Source: JAWLHJ01 sp039587535
Lineage (GTDB): Bacteria; Gemmatimonadota; Gemmatimonadetes; Longimicrobiales; Gaopeijiaceae
Direction of reading: 5' to 3'
Length of the DNA stretch: 64,000 nucleotides
NCBI GenBank assembly: GCA_039587535.1
Contig: JBDHIF010000011.1
Span: 5,589 to 69,588, forward strand
Below, one piece after another: positions 16,649 through 26,265 of the stretch. The notes under the pieces were generated by a model. It saw only the letters and a program-made list of their open reading frames with translations, did no database searches and was not told the DNA's origin. The first letter of the stretch is position 1. Every line of letters starts with the position of its first letter. The translations under genes were made by a program, and so were the position numbers.

Positions 16649-16732
16649 TTCTTCGTTGCTCGTCGGGACGTCGGTCCCGTCCTCCCGGGCGGTTCGCGGC
16701 CGGAGGCATCCGCGCGCTCGCGACCCGGCGTC

Positions 16733-18040
16733 TCAGTCCGCCCCAGGGCGCAGGGTCAGGCGATGCATGAGCACCGCGGCGCGCTTGGTCTGCACCGCAA
16801 GAGTCGGGAGATCGATCCACTCGTCGACGGTGTGGTCGCTGCCGCCGCCGGGTCCGAGCCCGTCGATCGCGGTATCTACGTACCCCGCGGTGAACGATAC
16901 GTCCGCCGCTCCGGCGTTTCGGGGGTCGACGGCCGTCACTTCGCCAAACCCGAGGTCCTGGCTGGCCTGGCTGAACATGGCCAGGAGCCGGTGGTTCCCG
17001 TCGGTGGGCGCGAGCGGCGGGTAGCCTTCAGCGAAGGAGAGGGTCGCGGAGGTGCCCGGGCGGTTCTGCCCGGCTACGAATCGCATGACCGCCTGGGTCC
17101 GCTCCACCTGCTCCAGGGAAATGGCCCGCAGGTCGCCCGTGACGACAGCGCTCTGCGCCACGACGTTGTTCTTCCCGAATGCCGAGCCCCCGGCGGAGAC
17201 TTCGTCGTAGGTGACGTCCGTCCCTCCCAGGATCAAGCCAGGGTTGAAAGTCAGTAGCGGCTCGCCGGCCAACCCATCGTAGAATTCGTGGAGGATTCGC
17301 GATGCCTCGTAGATGGCTCCGGCCCCGATCTCCGGCTGGAAGATCTGCGAGGAGTGTGCAGGCGTGCCGGTCACGTCGAGCCGCCAGCCCAGCGAGCCTC
17401 TGCGCGCCACCACGGCCGTCGCCGGGTTGCTGTCCCCGTTCTCGAACGCGAGGACGACATCCGCCTGTTCCGCCGCCTGCACGAGGGCCGCGCGGGCCAG
17501 CTCCAGGGGACGGCCACTCCGTTCCTCGTCGCCCGTCATCACGACCGTGATGCTCATCTCGTCGAGGCGACCGGCCGCCTCGAGGGCCTGGAGCGCGTGC
17601 ACGATGGCCACGTCTCCGCCCTTCATGTCCACGACCCCGGGGCCGCCAGCCCGGTCGCCTTCCCGGGCGAAGCGCTGCAGGGGGCTGCTGGGCTCGAACA
17701 CCGTGTCCAGATGGCCGATCAAGAGCAGACGGGGGCCCACCCCGTTCCGCCGGGCGACCAGGTGTCCGGCCCGTTCCCATGCGGCACCGTCGATCCACTC
17801 GGTGTCGAAGCCCAGCGCGTCGAACTCCGCGCGGAACAGGGTCCCGACCTCGCGCACCCCCTCGAAGTTCATCGTGCCGCTGTTGATGTTCACGGCGCGC
17901 TCCAGGAGCGCGATGGCGTCGTCGGCGCCGGCGTCCACCGCGCTTGCGATCCGCTGCTCGACGGTCGAGAGGGACTGGGCCTGGACGAGCGTGGGTGCGA
18001 AAGCGCCGAGCACTACGAATAGGGCGGCGATGCGGTTCAT
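16733..18040 (-). CDS. Secreted M20-family metallopeptidase
   Basis: This 435-aa zinc peptidase has a cleavable signal peptide (MNRIAALFVVLGAFAPTLVQAQ). M20 motifs are present: GHLDTVF (metal His and catalytic Asp), GPGVVDMKGG (bridging Asp), TGDEERSG (catalytic and metal Glu) and a C-terminal SDHTVDEW histidine. Family members (glutamate carboxypeptidase/aminoacylase type) cleave C-terminal or acyl-linked amino acids; the substrate is not predictable. The open frame continues 31 codons upstream, but the internal ATG at 18040 directly precedes the signal peptide and is preferred. It stands alone on the minus strand. Confidence 0.9.
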   Translation of the reverse strand: MNRIAALFVVLGAFAPTLVQAQSLSTVEQRIASAVDAGADDAIALLERAVNINSGTMNFEGVREVGTLFRAEFDALGFDTEWIDGAAWERAGHLVARRNGVGPRLLLIGHLDTVFEPSSPLQRFAREGDRAGGPGVVDMKGGDVAIVHALQALEAAGRLDEMSITVVMTGDEERSGRPLELARAALVQAAEQADVVLAFENGDSNPATAVVARRGSLGWRLDVTGTPAHSSQIFQPEIGAGAIYEASRILHEFYDGLAGEPLLTFNPGLILGGTDVTYDEVSAGGSAFGKNNVVAQSAVVTGDLRAISLEQVERTQAVMRFVAGQNRPGTSATLSFAEGYPPLAPTDGNHRLLAMFSQASQDLGFGEVTAVDPRNAGAADVSFTAGYVDTAIDGLGPGGGSDHTVDEWIDLPTLAVQTKRAAVLMHRLTLRPGAD

Positions 18041-18187
18041 CGGTCGAGCTTTCCTGAGCAGGAGTCGTTTGGCGGGGTCGTTGGGTGTCCCACAATGACC
18101 GTCCCCGCCCCCGCGCGCCACGTCTTCGGTCAATTCCGGCGCGGTTCACTCCGCGACCTCCGAACGTGTTGGCTCCGGTACAAAACA

Positions 18188-18217
18188 AGAGGCCCTGGGC
18201 CGCGGCCCAGGGCCTCT
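18188..18217. terminator. Strong hairpin terminator after the subtilase gene
   Basis: A 13-bp perfect stem, AGAGGCCCTGGGC (18188-18200) with GCCCAGGGCCTCT (18205-18217), has a CGCG loop. Read on the minus strand it is followed by TTGTTTTG, fitting termination of the subtilase transcript that ends at 18252. Confidence 0.75.
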
Positions 18218-18251
18218 TCTGTATTCGATGAGCCAAACAGCCCGGCCCGGG

Positions 18252-20051
18252 TCAGCGGAAATCGATGGTCACTTCCATACACGTAGAGGGGGTGTCCTCG
18301 TAGGTATCACTGGTGGTGCTGGCTGCACACACCTTGACGTCGTAGGTGGCCCTGCCCTTGCCGCCCGTGTAGAGCGCAGATGTCGACCCGGTCGCGGTGG
18401 TGTAGTGCGACCAAACCTGCTGTGACGCGGTATCCGTCACTTGCATGAAGACCCGCTCAGAACTCTTGCTGGCAAGCCCGATCCCGTGCTCGCCCTGGCG
18501 CTTGAAGAGGGCAAGTGTAGCCGAGAACTCGCCCGACGGAGATGCGATAACGGTGACTGACTGGGAGGAGGTGGCGGTCGCAGCGCCGTCGTACACGGTC
18601 AGGGTCACCGTGTAGGTGTCGGGTGCGCCGTAGGTGTACCCGGGATCTTCCAAATCCGACGACCCTTGCCCGTCCCCGAAGTCCCACGAGTAGGTCAACG
18701 CGGCAGGGCCGTCAGCATCTTCGCTGGTGGACGTGAACGTGCATGTGAGACCGGAGCAGTCAAAAGTGAAGCCAGCCTCGGGTGCGTTGTTGCCACCACC
18801 AACGTCACCACCTGTCAGGGTCTCGTCGACGTAAAGAAGAAGGTTGGGGCTGGAATCCATTGCCCCGCAGACGGTTCTCGGTGGCCCTCCCCCCGTGATC
18901 CGAGAACATTCGGTGATCGCATCGAACGTTGCATCGCCCGTGAGCGCGTTCGCGACCTGCGTGGGCGTCATGGTGTCATCAACGTCCAACCACAGCGCTG
19001 CCGCCCCAGCGACGTGCGGCGATGCCATCGATGTGCCGCTGATCGTGTTGGTCGCCGAGGTGCTCGTATACCAGGCCGAGGTGATGCCACTCCCGGGTGC
19101 GAAGATGTCCACGCACGAACCAAAGTTCGAGTACGAGGCGCGCTCATCATTCGAGGTGGTCGCGCCTACCGTGATGGCCTCGGGAGCGGCGGCAGGGCTG
19201 GCACCGCAAGCATTCGCGTTGGAGTTTCCGGCAGCCACCACGACGGTGACCCCGGCCGTGTGCATCCGCTCTACCGCGTCATCCACCGGGTCGTACTGCC
19301 CACCGCCCAGCGACATGTTGGCGACAGAGGGGCCGAAGGCATTCCCGGCAACATGGTCCATTCCTGCGATAACGCCGGAAAAGGTACCCGAGCCTGAGCA
19401 GTCCAGGACTCGGACGGGGATCAGGGTGACGCCTTTGGCAACACCCCACTCAGAGCCGCCCACAGTCCCCGCGACGTGTGTTCCATGACCGTCGCAATCT
19501 TCCGTGCCGTTACCGTCCTTGATGGCGTCGAACCCACGCGTGAAGTCGACTCTACCACCGAAATCAAGGTGGCCCGAAAGAATCCCGGTATCGAGGATCC
19601 ACGCATCCACTCCGGCACCGGTGGCACCGTACGAGTAGGCACCGTTCAGAGGCAGAGAAGGCTGGTCGATCCGGTCCAGGCCCCATGTCGCGCCCGTCTG
19701 GGTGGCGGCGCTCTTCGTCACGACGCCATCCTGTTCGATCGAGGCGACGAGCGGGTTGCGCTGGATGGCCGTCAGGGTCTCGGCCGGGAGCGTGGCCGCG
19801 AAGCCCTTGAAGACGTTCTCGTACGTGAAGTGGACCTCACCGCGAAGCCCCCGCATCATCGTCGCCGAAGCCGCGGCCGCGCTCGGCACATCGTCATTCA
19901 ATCTAACGACGTAGCGATTCGGGATCGGCGCATCCACGGAGGAGACGGCCGCGAAGTTCGGCGAAGACTCTACGCCCAAAGGGGTCTCGACGTCGCAGGC
20001 AGCAACGGAGACCAGGGCAAGCAGCGCAAGGAGTCTCGTACTCTGATTCAT
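18252..20051 (-). CDS. Subtilisin-like S8 peptidase lipoprotein with PKD domain
   Basis: The 599-aa protein starts with a lipoprotein signal (LLALVSVAAC, lipobox Cys19) and has an I9-type propeptide (about residues 45-112). The S8 catalytic domain follows, with Asp154 (ILDTGI), His189 (DGHGTHVAG), Asn276 (AAGNSN) and Ser341 (SGTSMASPHVAG). A PKD domain (about 425-510; YSWDFGDG, YTVTLTVYDG) and a C-terminal beta domain complete it. Family members are autoprocessed extracellular proteases; the lipobox suggests anchoring to the cell envelope. All catalytic residues are intact. The gene is monocistronic, ends at a strong terminator and faces away from the next gene. Confidence 0.93.
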   Translation of the reverse strand: MNQSTRLLALLALVSVAACDVETPLGVESSPNFAAVSSVDAPIPNRYVVRLNDDVPSAAAASATMMRGLRGEVHFTYENVFKGFAATLPAETLTAIQRNPLVASIEQDGVVTKSAATQTGATWGLDRIDQPSLPLNGAYSYGATGAGVDAWILDTGILSGHLDFGGRVDFTRGFDAIKDGNGTEDCDGHGTHVAGTVGGSEWGVAKGVTLIPVRVLDCSGSGTFSGVIAGMDHVAGNAFGPSVANMSLGGGQYDPVDDAVERMHTAGVTVVVAAGNSNANACGASPAAAPEAITVGATTSNDERASYSNFGSCVDIFAPGSGITSAWYTSTSATNTISGTSMASPHVAGAAALWLDVDDTMTPTQVANALTGDATFDAITECSRITGGGPPRTVCGAMDSSPNLLLYVDETLTGGDVGGGNNAPEAGFTFDCSGLTCTFTSTSEDADGPAALTYSWDFGDGQGSSDLEDPGYTYGAPDTYTVTLTVYDGAATATSSQSVTVIASPSGEFSATLALFKRQGEHGIGLASKSSERVFMQVTDTASQQVWSHYTTATGSTSALYTGGKGRATYDVKVCAASTTSDTYEDTPSTCMEVTIDFR

Positions 20052-20592
20052 GCGAATGGGCCAGTGGAAGACTTGTGTGACAACCCTTAATTGATGCTAC
20101 AGGCCACGAGCCTGTCCTGTCCAGAAGAAAATTTGGTTGATCGCGCCGCATCGGTGACGTACGGCGTGCGTGCGGAGTGCGAGCGTTCGCTCAGCACGCT
20201 CTGCGACGGCATCTCTTAGCAGGAGGGCCGACAACGCCGCTGGGCCGGTGCCGTTCATCTCGGGTGTCGGCGTCCACCGTGAGGGTGGGCTTGGGAGGAG
20301 CTCGGCAGGCGTGGCTTGCCGCTCTGATTCAGGCCGAGTTCGAAGAGCAGTACCGAAGCCGTCTGACCGTTCGCACCGAGATGGTCAGACTCACACACAC
20401 CGGTCTCCGATGGACCCGGCGCGGTTCACTCCGACGGAGTCGTCGGCGTCGGAGGTCCGCGACCGTGCCTCGCGTCGCACGGTTGTGTTGACAACCGCAT
20501 CCGACCGGCCTCCTATGCGATGTCGGCCACGACCGACCCTTCCGAGCCGGGTCACCGCCGGAAACAGCCCTTCACCAAGGAGCCCTGCTCAA
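20052..20592. other. Divergent intergenic region
   Basis: About 540 nt separate the divergent subtilase and choice-of-anchor-B genes. Short open frames run through it but show no recognisable protein sequence. A promoter candidate (20488-20516) lies near its right end. I see no RNA gene or repeat besides the short inverted repeat overlapping that promoter. Confidence 0.5.
20481..20516 (+). promoter_or_regulatory. Putative promoter with overlapping inverted repeat
   Basis: TTGACA (20488-20493) and TCCTAT (20511-20516) are 17 nt apart and lie about 75 nt before the anchor-B gene start. An inverted repeat, GGTTGT (20481-20486) with ACAACC (20491-20496), spans the -35 element and could be an operator. 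Confidence 0.4.
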
Positions 20593-22878
20593 ATGAACCG
20601 CGCCGCGACCTACACGATCTCTTTCGCGCTCGCCATGTTGCTGGCCGTCCCGCTCACCGCACAGCAGTTCGGTGGATCGGTCGCCGTGAGCGGCGACCTC
20701 GTCTTCGTCGGGGAGGCTGGAAATCAAACTCTGTCGGGTATCGTCTACGTGTTCGGCGAGACGAACGGCGCATGGAGTGAGATCGACCAGATTCGGGTGA
20801 CCGACGTGACTCGCGCGCCGGACGGGTTCGGCCGGGCGATCGCGGCGGACGCCGCGACGCTCCTGGCCGGGGCACCCATCGAGGGCACCGCGTACGTATT
20901 CGAGCGGACCGGCGAGGACGCGTGGAGCGAATCGGCGCGGCTCGCGGGGCCACCCGACTCGGACTTCGGAGCCGCGGTCGCCCTGACCGACCGCTTCGTG
21001 ATCGTCGCGGCACCGTCCGAGGGTAGGGGCGTGGTCTACGTGTACGATCGCTCCTCGTTGAATGCCCCTAGCAGGTTGGCCGCACCGGCGGATGTGGGCG
21101 AGACCTTCGGCGCCACGCTGGCCACCGACGGTGTTCATCTGCTCGTCGGGGCTGCCACCTCTGGGAGGACGACCGGTTCGGTCCATGCGTACAGGATGGA
21201 CGGTCTGGAGCCGCTCGGTGAGCTCTCGGCCGAAGGCCTTCCGGAGCGTTCCGGGTATGGAAGCGCTCTGGCCGTGCACGACGGCCTCGCTTACGTCGGC
21301 GTCCCGGGTTTCGACAATGGCGTCGGTGCCGTCTTCGTGTTCGAGCTCGGTGACGACGGGTGGACGGCGGGCGCTCCGCTTCGGCCAACCCTCGCTGCCC
21401 GGAATACACAGTTCGGCGCGTCGATCGCGGCAAGCGCCGGCGGGCTTCTCGTCGGCGCCCCGGGGGCCGACGGGGGAGCTGGCGCCCTGTACCAGCTGGA
21501 CGCGACGGATGGCGTGACGCAGGTGACCATCACGGGGAGCGAGACGGCGGGCGAAGGCGCGGGATTCGGCGGGTCGGTGGCAGCCGTAGAAGGCGTCCTG
21601 GCGGTGGGGGCGCTCAGTGTGGACGAGGGCGCGGGGGCCACCGTGATCTTCGATGAATGGACCGAGCAGACCACGGTCGTCAACGAGGCCCGGGGCTTCC
21701 CAGCCATCACGGGCGGCGAGATCGAGTGCGCCGAGGGGCAAGCCGACATCTTCGAATGCGAGGGCGTCAACATCATCTCCTTCGTGCCCATCAACGAGAT
21801 CGGTGGCGTTCGCGGCACGCGGGTGAACGACATCTGGGGATGGACCGACCCGGAGACGGGCACGGAGTACGCCATCGTGGGTCGCACGAACGGAACGTCG
21901 TTCATCGACCTCAGCGATCCGTCCCGCCCGGTCTACGTCGGTGATCTCCCGAAGACCCCAGGCTCGCGCAGCGCCATCTGGCGAGACATGAAGGTCTACC
22001 GGGATCACGTGTACGTCGTGGCCGACGGAGCCGGCGCCCACGGCGTCCAGGTCCTCGACCTCCGGGAGCTGCGCCGCTTCCAGGGGGAGCCCATCACGTT
22101 CGAGGAGACCTTCCACTACGACGGGATCTACAGCGCGCACAACATCGTGATCAACGAGGAGACCGGGTTCGCCTACACGGTGGGGAACAGTGCGGGGGGT
22201 GAGACGTGCGGCGGCGGACTCCACATGCTCAACCTCGAGGACCCCGCGCGCCCCACGTTCGACGGCTGTTACGCGGATACCGCCACGGGCCGTAGCCTGA
22301 CCGGGTATGCGCACGATGCCCAGTGCGTGATCTACCGTGGTCCGGACGCCGAGCACGTGGGCAGGGAGATCTGTCTCGGATCCAACGAGACCGCGTTGAG
22401 CATCGCGGACGTCACGGACAAGAGTGCGCCCGTCACCCTGGCGAGCGCGAGCTACCCGAACGTCGCCTACGCGCATCAGGGCTGGCTCACCGAGGACCAC
22501 CGCTACTTCTACATGAACGATGAAGGTGACGAGCCCAGCGGTCTGGTCGAGGGAACGCGGACGCTCGTGTGGGACGTGCAGGATCTCGACGACCCGATCC
22601 TCGTGCACGAGTACATCGCGGAGACCAGCGCCACCGACCACAACCTCTATATCGTCGGCGACGTCATGTACCAGTCGAACTACGACGCCGGCTTCCGGGT
22701 CATCGACATCTCCGAGCCCGAGCGTCCGGTTGAGATCGGATACTTCGACACCTCCCCGTACCGTGGAGGGGCCTCGTGGAGCAATTACCCGTTCTTCGAG
22801 AGCGGCATCATCGCGGTCACCGGCACGGGCGACGGGCTCTTCATCCTCAGAGACGTGTCGAGGCGGTTGATCAGCTGA
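20593..22878 (+). CDS. Secreted choice-of-anchor-B family protein with FG-GAP/LVIVD repeats
   Basis: The 761-aa protein has a signal peptide (MNRAATYTISFALAMLLAVPLTAQ). Its first half is made of FG-GAP-like beta-propeller repeats (VAVSGDLVFVGEAG, GFGRAIAADAATLLAGAP, FGASIAASAGGLLVGAP). The second half (about residues 370-755) is the choice-of-anchor-B/LVIVD region (NDIWGWTDPETGTEYAIVG, GTSFIDLSDPSRPVYVG, DHNLYIVGDVMYQSNYDAG). The protein is exported and may be surface-exposed, but no enzymatic role is evident. The open frame extends far upstream; the ATG at 20593 is preferred because it gives a clean signal peptide and follows a promoter candidate. Confidence 0.85.
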   Translation: MNRAATYTISFALAMLLAVPLTAQQFGGSVAVSGDLVFVGEAGNQTLSGIVYVFGETNGAWSEIDQIRVTDVTRAPDGFGRAIAADAATLLAGAPIEGTAYVFERTGEDAWSESARLAGPPDSDFGAAVALTDRFVIVAAPSEGRGVVYVYDRSSLNAPSRLAAPADVGETFGATLATDGVHLLVGAATSGRTTGSVHAYRMDGLEPLGELSAEGLPERSGYGSALAVHDGLAYVGVPGFDNGVGAVFVFELGDDGWTAGAPLRPTLAARNTQFGASIAASAGGLLVGAPGADGGAGALYQLDATDGVTQVTITGSETAGEGAGFGGSVAAVEGVLAVGALSVDEGAGATVIFDEWTEQTTVVNEARGFPAITGGEIECAEGQADIFECEGVNIISFVPINEIGGVRGTRVNDIWGWTDPETGTEYAIVGRTNGTSFIDLSDPSRPVYVGDLPKTPGSRSAIWRDMKVYRDHVYVVADGAGAHGVQVLDLRELRRFQGEPITFEETFHYDGIYSAHNIVINEETGFAYTVGNSAGGETCGGGLHMLNLEDPARPTFDGCYADTATGRSLTGYAHDAQCVIYRGPDAEHVGREICLGSNETALSIADVTDKSAPVTLASASYPNVAYAHQGWLTEDHRYFYMNDEGDEPSGLVEGTRTLVWDVQDLDDPILVHEYIAETSATDHNLYIVGDVMYQSNYDAGFRVIDISEPERPVEIGYFDTSPYRGGASWSNYPFFESGIIAVTGTGDGLFILRDVSRRLIS

Positions 22879-23030
22879 GGAGGGGGGGCGGGGCAGCGCG
22901 GGAGAAGTCTCGGAGAATGGGGGATCGCGACCTATTGGATCCCGGCCGCTTGTGACTCGCATCCCGTCTTCCTAGCGTGCACGGCGAAAAGCGCCGCCTT
23001 ACGAACGTCCCCCACTCCGACAGCCCCTCC

Positions 23031-23927
23031 ATGGTATCCGAGATCTTTGACGCGTCCGCCTGGCAGGAAGTCCCCGGCTTCGAGGACCTGAGCGACATCA
23101 CGTATCACCGCACCCTGGACGGGAAGACGGTCCGGGTCGCCTTCGACCGCCCCGACTGCCGCAACGCATTCCGCCCTCGGACCGTCGACGAGTTGTTCCG
23201 CACTTTGGAGCATGCCCGGACCTCCTCGCAGGTCGGGTGCGTTCTCCTGACCGGGAACGGACCGTCACCGAAGGACGGTGGCTGGGCGTTCTCGTCCGGG
23301 GGCGATCAGCGCATTCGCGGCGCGGACGGCTACAAGTACGAAGGAGAGGAAGGCGCGGTTGATCCCGCGAGGCTCGGGCGCCTCCACATCCTGGAGGTCC
23401 AGCGCCTCATCCGGTTCATGCCGAAGATCGTCATCGCGGTCGTCCCTGGCTGGGCCGCGGGCGGTGGGCACAGCCTCCACGTCGTCTGCGACCTCACGCT
23501 CGCGAGCAGGGAACACGCGCGGTTCAAGCAGACGGATCCCGATGTCGCGAGCTTCGACAGCGGATTCGGATCGGCGTATCTCGCTCGCATGGTCGGCCAG
23601 AAGCGAGCCCGTGAGATCTTCTTCCTCGGGTTCGACTACTCCGCCGACGAAGCGCTGGCGATGGGAATGGTGAATGCCTCGATCCCACATGCGGAGCTCG
23701 AGCAGACCGCCTTGAGCTGGGCGAAGACGATCAACGAGAAGAGCCCGACCGCGATGCGCATGCTCAAGTACGGGTTCAACCTCATCGACGACGGCCTGGT
23801 CGGGCAGCAGCTGTTCGCCGGCGAGGCCACCCGCCTTGCCTACGGGACGGAGGAAGCTCGGGAAGGACGGGACGCGTTCGTCGAAAAGCGTGACAAGGAC
23901 TTCTCCCGCTTTCCCTGGCACTACTGA
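23031..23927 (+). CDS. menB: 1,4-dihydroxy-2-naphthoyl-CoA synthase (MenB, actinobacterial type)
   Basis: This crotonase-family enzyme closes the naphthoquinone ring in menaquinone synthesis, converting o-succinylbenzoyl-CoA to DHNA-CoA. The sequence follows mycobacterial MenB closely: NGPSPKDGGWAF, SGGDQRIRG, RLHILEVQRLIRFMPK, AAGGGHSLHVVCDLTLASRE and DDGLVGQQLFAGEATRLAY. The FKQTDPDVASFD segment carries Asp as in mycobacterial QTDADVGSFD, so it probably does not need bicarbonate as the Gly-type enzymes do. The ATG at 23031 gives 298 aa; an upstream in-frame start at 22977 would add 18 residues. No other men genes are in the window. Confidence 0.93.
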   Translation: MVSEIFDASAWQEVPGFEDLSDITYHRTLDGKTVRVAFDRPDCRNAFRPRTVDELFRTLEHARTSSQVGCVLLTGNGPSPKDGGWAFSSGGDQRIRGADGYKYEGEEGAVDPARLGRLHILEVQRLIRFMPKIVIAVVPGWAAGGGHSLHVVCDLTLASREHARFKQTDPDVASFDSGFGSAYLARMVGQKRAREIFFLGFDYSADEALAMGMVNASIPHAELEQTALSWAKTINEKSPTAMRMLKYGFNLIDDGLVGQQLFAGEATRLAYGTEEAREGRDAFVEKRDKDFSRFPWHY

Positions 23928-24182
23928 GACGACGCTCAGCCGTCGTGCGGCAGCCCCCTCGGTGATGACGCTCATCATGCCGTGGGGGAGGTTCGCGATT
24001 CCACCCATGACGACCGTGCCCCCGCAACGAGGGTCGGCCGGGGCAACGTGGTCGGCCCGGGCCTGCTCGATGAATGCCTCCACCTGCGGCAAGACCTCAC
24101 CACAAAACGGATCGTCTGTCGCTGCCACGCTCCGGCCGTCGCCTCCGCAGGCCGCGATGGCCATCGCCGCCAGGACGAGCAT
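23928..24182 (-). pseudogene. 5' remnant of a substrate-binding lipoprotein gene
   Basis: On the minus strand a start codon at 24182 opens a lipoprotein signal (MLVLAAMAIAACGGDG, lipobox Cys). The mature N-terminus contains GGTVVMGGIANLPHGM, resembling the beginning of peptide/nickel ABC-transporter solute-binding proteins (SBP_bac_5). Similarity stops near 23940, where the frame runs into the antisense of menB. The remaining roughly 450 residues of such a protein are missing, so this looks like a gene cut off when menB was placed here. The family assignment rests on a short segment. Confidence 0.5.
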
Positions 24183-24394
24183 TCGCCTTGGGTGGAGGGA
24201 GGGTTGGATGCTGGGTAGGTGGCGGTTGACGAGGGAGCAGGGCATGGCGCGTGTCGTTGGGAGGGAGGGGCATGTCGGGTCGCACCTCTCCCACCCCGCA
24301 AGCACTGCCCGTGAAGCCGGTTGGCTGGAGGGAGATGCGGAGCGTAGGATTGCTGGTGTTTCGTCCGATCAGCGCCTCCAGCGAGTAGCCACGC

Positions 24395-25585
24395 ATGGAC
24401 ATCGACCCGCCCCCTCCAAGAGGATCCTCCGGCCCGCTCGCGGGCCTACGCGTGCTCGAGCTGGGACACATCGCCGCCGGCCCGTTCGCCGGGTCACTCT
24501 TCGCAGACCTGGGCGCGGACGTCGTGAAGGTCGAGCGCCCGGGCGTCGGGGACGGCATGCGTGGCTGGCCGCCGCTCTCCGAGAATGAGGACGGGGTGGA
24601 GTTCAGTGAGAACTTTGCGTCGTTGAACCGAAACAAGCGCAGCGTCGTCGTCGACCTCGGAGATGCTGCCGAAGTCGAGCGACTTCGGGCGCTGTGTGCT
24701 CGCGCCGACGTGCTCGTGGAGAACTTCCGGCCGGGTGCGCTCGAGCGAGCGGGTCTCGGATACGCGGAGCTGTCCAAGACGAATCCGGCACTCGTGTACC
24801 TGTCCATCTCGGGGTACGGGCAGACCGGGCCGTATGCCGAAAAGGGCGCGTTCGACGTCACGGTTCAGGCGCTCAGCGGCGTGATGAGCGTGACCGGTGA
24901 GGACGGAGCCCCTCCCGTGAAGTGTGGGGTGCCGGTTGGCGACTTCTGTGCCGGGCTTTACGGGGCGTTCACTGCGTTGGCCCTGGTGTGGGAGCGCCAG
25001 CGGACCGGACGCGGCGGGTACGTCGATTGCTCGATGCTCGGTAGCCTCCTCGGCATCTCGGCGCTGCAGACGAGCGAGTTCTTCGGAACCGGCGTGACAC
25101 CGAGAGCTCTCGGATCGGCTCATCCGCGAAACGCCCCCTATCAGGCGTTTCGGGCGCGCGATGCCCACTTCGCCATGGCCGCGGGGAACGACAAGCTCTG
25201 GGGCGCGGTGTGCGCGGCGGTCGAGCGCCCGGATCTCGTGGACGATGAACGCTTCAGGACCCAAGGGGCGCGTGCCCGGAACCAGAACGAGCTCCTGAGC
25301 CTGCTGGAGCCGATCTTCAGGGGACGGGACGTGGCCTTCTGGCTCCGGGAGCTTGACGCCCTGGGGGTGCCGTGCGCACCCATCAACGACTACGCGAGCG
25401 TGCTCTCCGATCCCCAGGTGGAGCATCTGGGCCACGTTCAGCCACTTGAGCTACCGAATGGCGTCCAAACCCGGACCGTGGCGTTCCCGGTCAGGGTCTC
25501 CGGTCAGACACCGGGCGTTCGTTCGGGCCCGCCCGAGCTCGGACAGCATACCGAGGACGTCATGACCGAGTGGCTCGCCGATTAG
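24395..25585 (+). CDS. CaiB/BaiF family CoA-transferase (class III)
   Basis: The 396-aa protein starts with the family signature LAGLRVLELGHIAAGPFAG and continues with LGADVVKVERPG, the catalytic-region SLNRNKRSVVVDL and NPALVYLSISGYGQTGPY, which contains the region around the active Asp. Class III CoA-transferases move CoA between carboxylic acids (formyl-CoA:oxalate, carnitine, mesaconyl or alpha-methylacyl-CoA racemase-type reactions); the acyl substrate cannot be deduced. It ends 7 nt from the convergent thiol dioxygenase gene. Its position after menB has no obvious pathway meaning. Confidence 0.9.
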   Translation: MDIDPPPPRGSSGPLAGLRVLELGHIAAGPFAGSLFADLGADVVKVERPGVGDGMRGWPPLSENEDGVEFSENFASLNRNKRSVVVDLGDAAEVERLRALCARADVLVENFRPGALERAGLGYAELSKTNPALVYLSISGYGQTGPYAEKGAFDVTVQALSGVMSVTGEDGAPPVKCGVPVGDFCAGLYGAFTALALVWERQRTGRGGYVDCSMLGSLLGISALQTSEFFGTGVTPRALGSAHPRNAPYQAFRARDAHFAMAAGNDKLWGAVCAAVERPDLVDDERFRTQGARARNQNELLSLLEPIFRGRDVAFWLRELDALGVPCAPINDYASVLSDPQVEHLGHVQPLELPNGVQTRTVAFPVRVSGQTPGVRSGPPELGQHTEDVMTEWLAD

Positions 25586-25592
25586 GGGCGGG

Positions 25593-26177
25593 TTAGCCCT
25601 TCCAGAGATTCGGGATCGTCTCATTCGAGTACCCCGACACGAAAGCCTTTTTCTCGCCCGTGTCAGGGTCGTAGACGTGTCGAGCGACCCGGCCGATGTT
25701 CGCTCCGTAGACGTGGATGCTGATGGAGGGGTCGTCCGGGTCGGCGTTCGCCACTTCGTGAATGTCCCCGACCGTCGGTGACACTCGATCCACCTCGCCG
25801 GGGGTGCACACGTGCTCGTCCTCCTGGACGGGTGGCTCACCCTCCCCGCCGAGCCGGAGCGTCCTTACCCGCTCCCGGCCCCGGAGTATCCCGACGAGAC
25901 CCCAAACCGTGTGATCGTGGATCGGGGTCGTATGTCCGGGTCCCCAGACGAAGCTCACCACGCTGAAACGCTCCTGAGGATCGCAGTGGAGCAGATACTG
26001 TTGATAGTGATCGGGGTGAGTCGCGGCGTAGGCGTCGGGCAGCCAATCGTCGTGGGCGACAAGGTCCGAGAGTAGGCGTCCCCCCCGTTCCAAGATGCGA
26101 GGCTCGTCCTCTCCGACCTCGTCGACCAGGGCCGTGAAGTCCTGCACGAACTGGGTCAGTCTGCGCAACGTGCTCAT
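25593..26177 (-). CDS. Cysteine dioxygenase-family thiol dioxygenase
   Basis: This 194-aa cupin protein has the three-histidine iron site of thiol dioxygenases: His87 and His89 in PIHDHTVWGLVG and His140 in VGDIHEVAN. Family members oxidise cysteine to cysteine sulfinate or 3-mercaptopropionate to its sulfinate; bacterial proteins of this type may do either. The ATG at 26177 (MSTLRRLTQF) is preferred over an in-frame start 27 codons upstream. The gene is 88 nt downstream of the SSS symporter and is likely the last gene of the dipeptidase-symporter operon, suggesting that imported peptides contain cysteine. Confidence 0.85.
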   Translation of the reverse strand: MSTLRRLTQFVQDFTALVDEVGEDEPRILERGGRLLSDLVAHDDWLPDAYAATHPDHYQQYLLHCDPQERFSVVSFVWGPGHTTPIHDHTVWGLVGILRGRERVRTLRLGGEGEPPVQEDEHVCTPGEVDRVSPTVGDIHEVANADPDDPSISIHVYGANIGRVARHVYDPDTGEKKAFVSGYSNETIPNLWKG

Positions 26178-26265
26178 CGTCTGGCGGTCTGTCTGGGGTG
26201 GTCGAACGGGCTGCGGTAGGATGGGCTTTTGGACTCGCCCAGGCCAGCCGGCGCCCATTCCGGTA

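Noticed and set aside
16325..17257. 310-codon plus-strand frame covering the tRNA-Ile fragment
   Set aside because: It crosses the tRNA remnant and its terminator and then runs antisense to the M20 peptidase gene, so it is not a gene.
20572..22962. 796-codon minus-strand open frame opposite the choice-of-anchor-B gene
   Set aside because: It is a GC-rich antisense shadow: the plus-strand frame has a signal peptide and recognisable repeats, and this one has no protein-family pattern.
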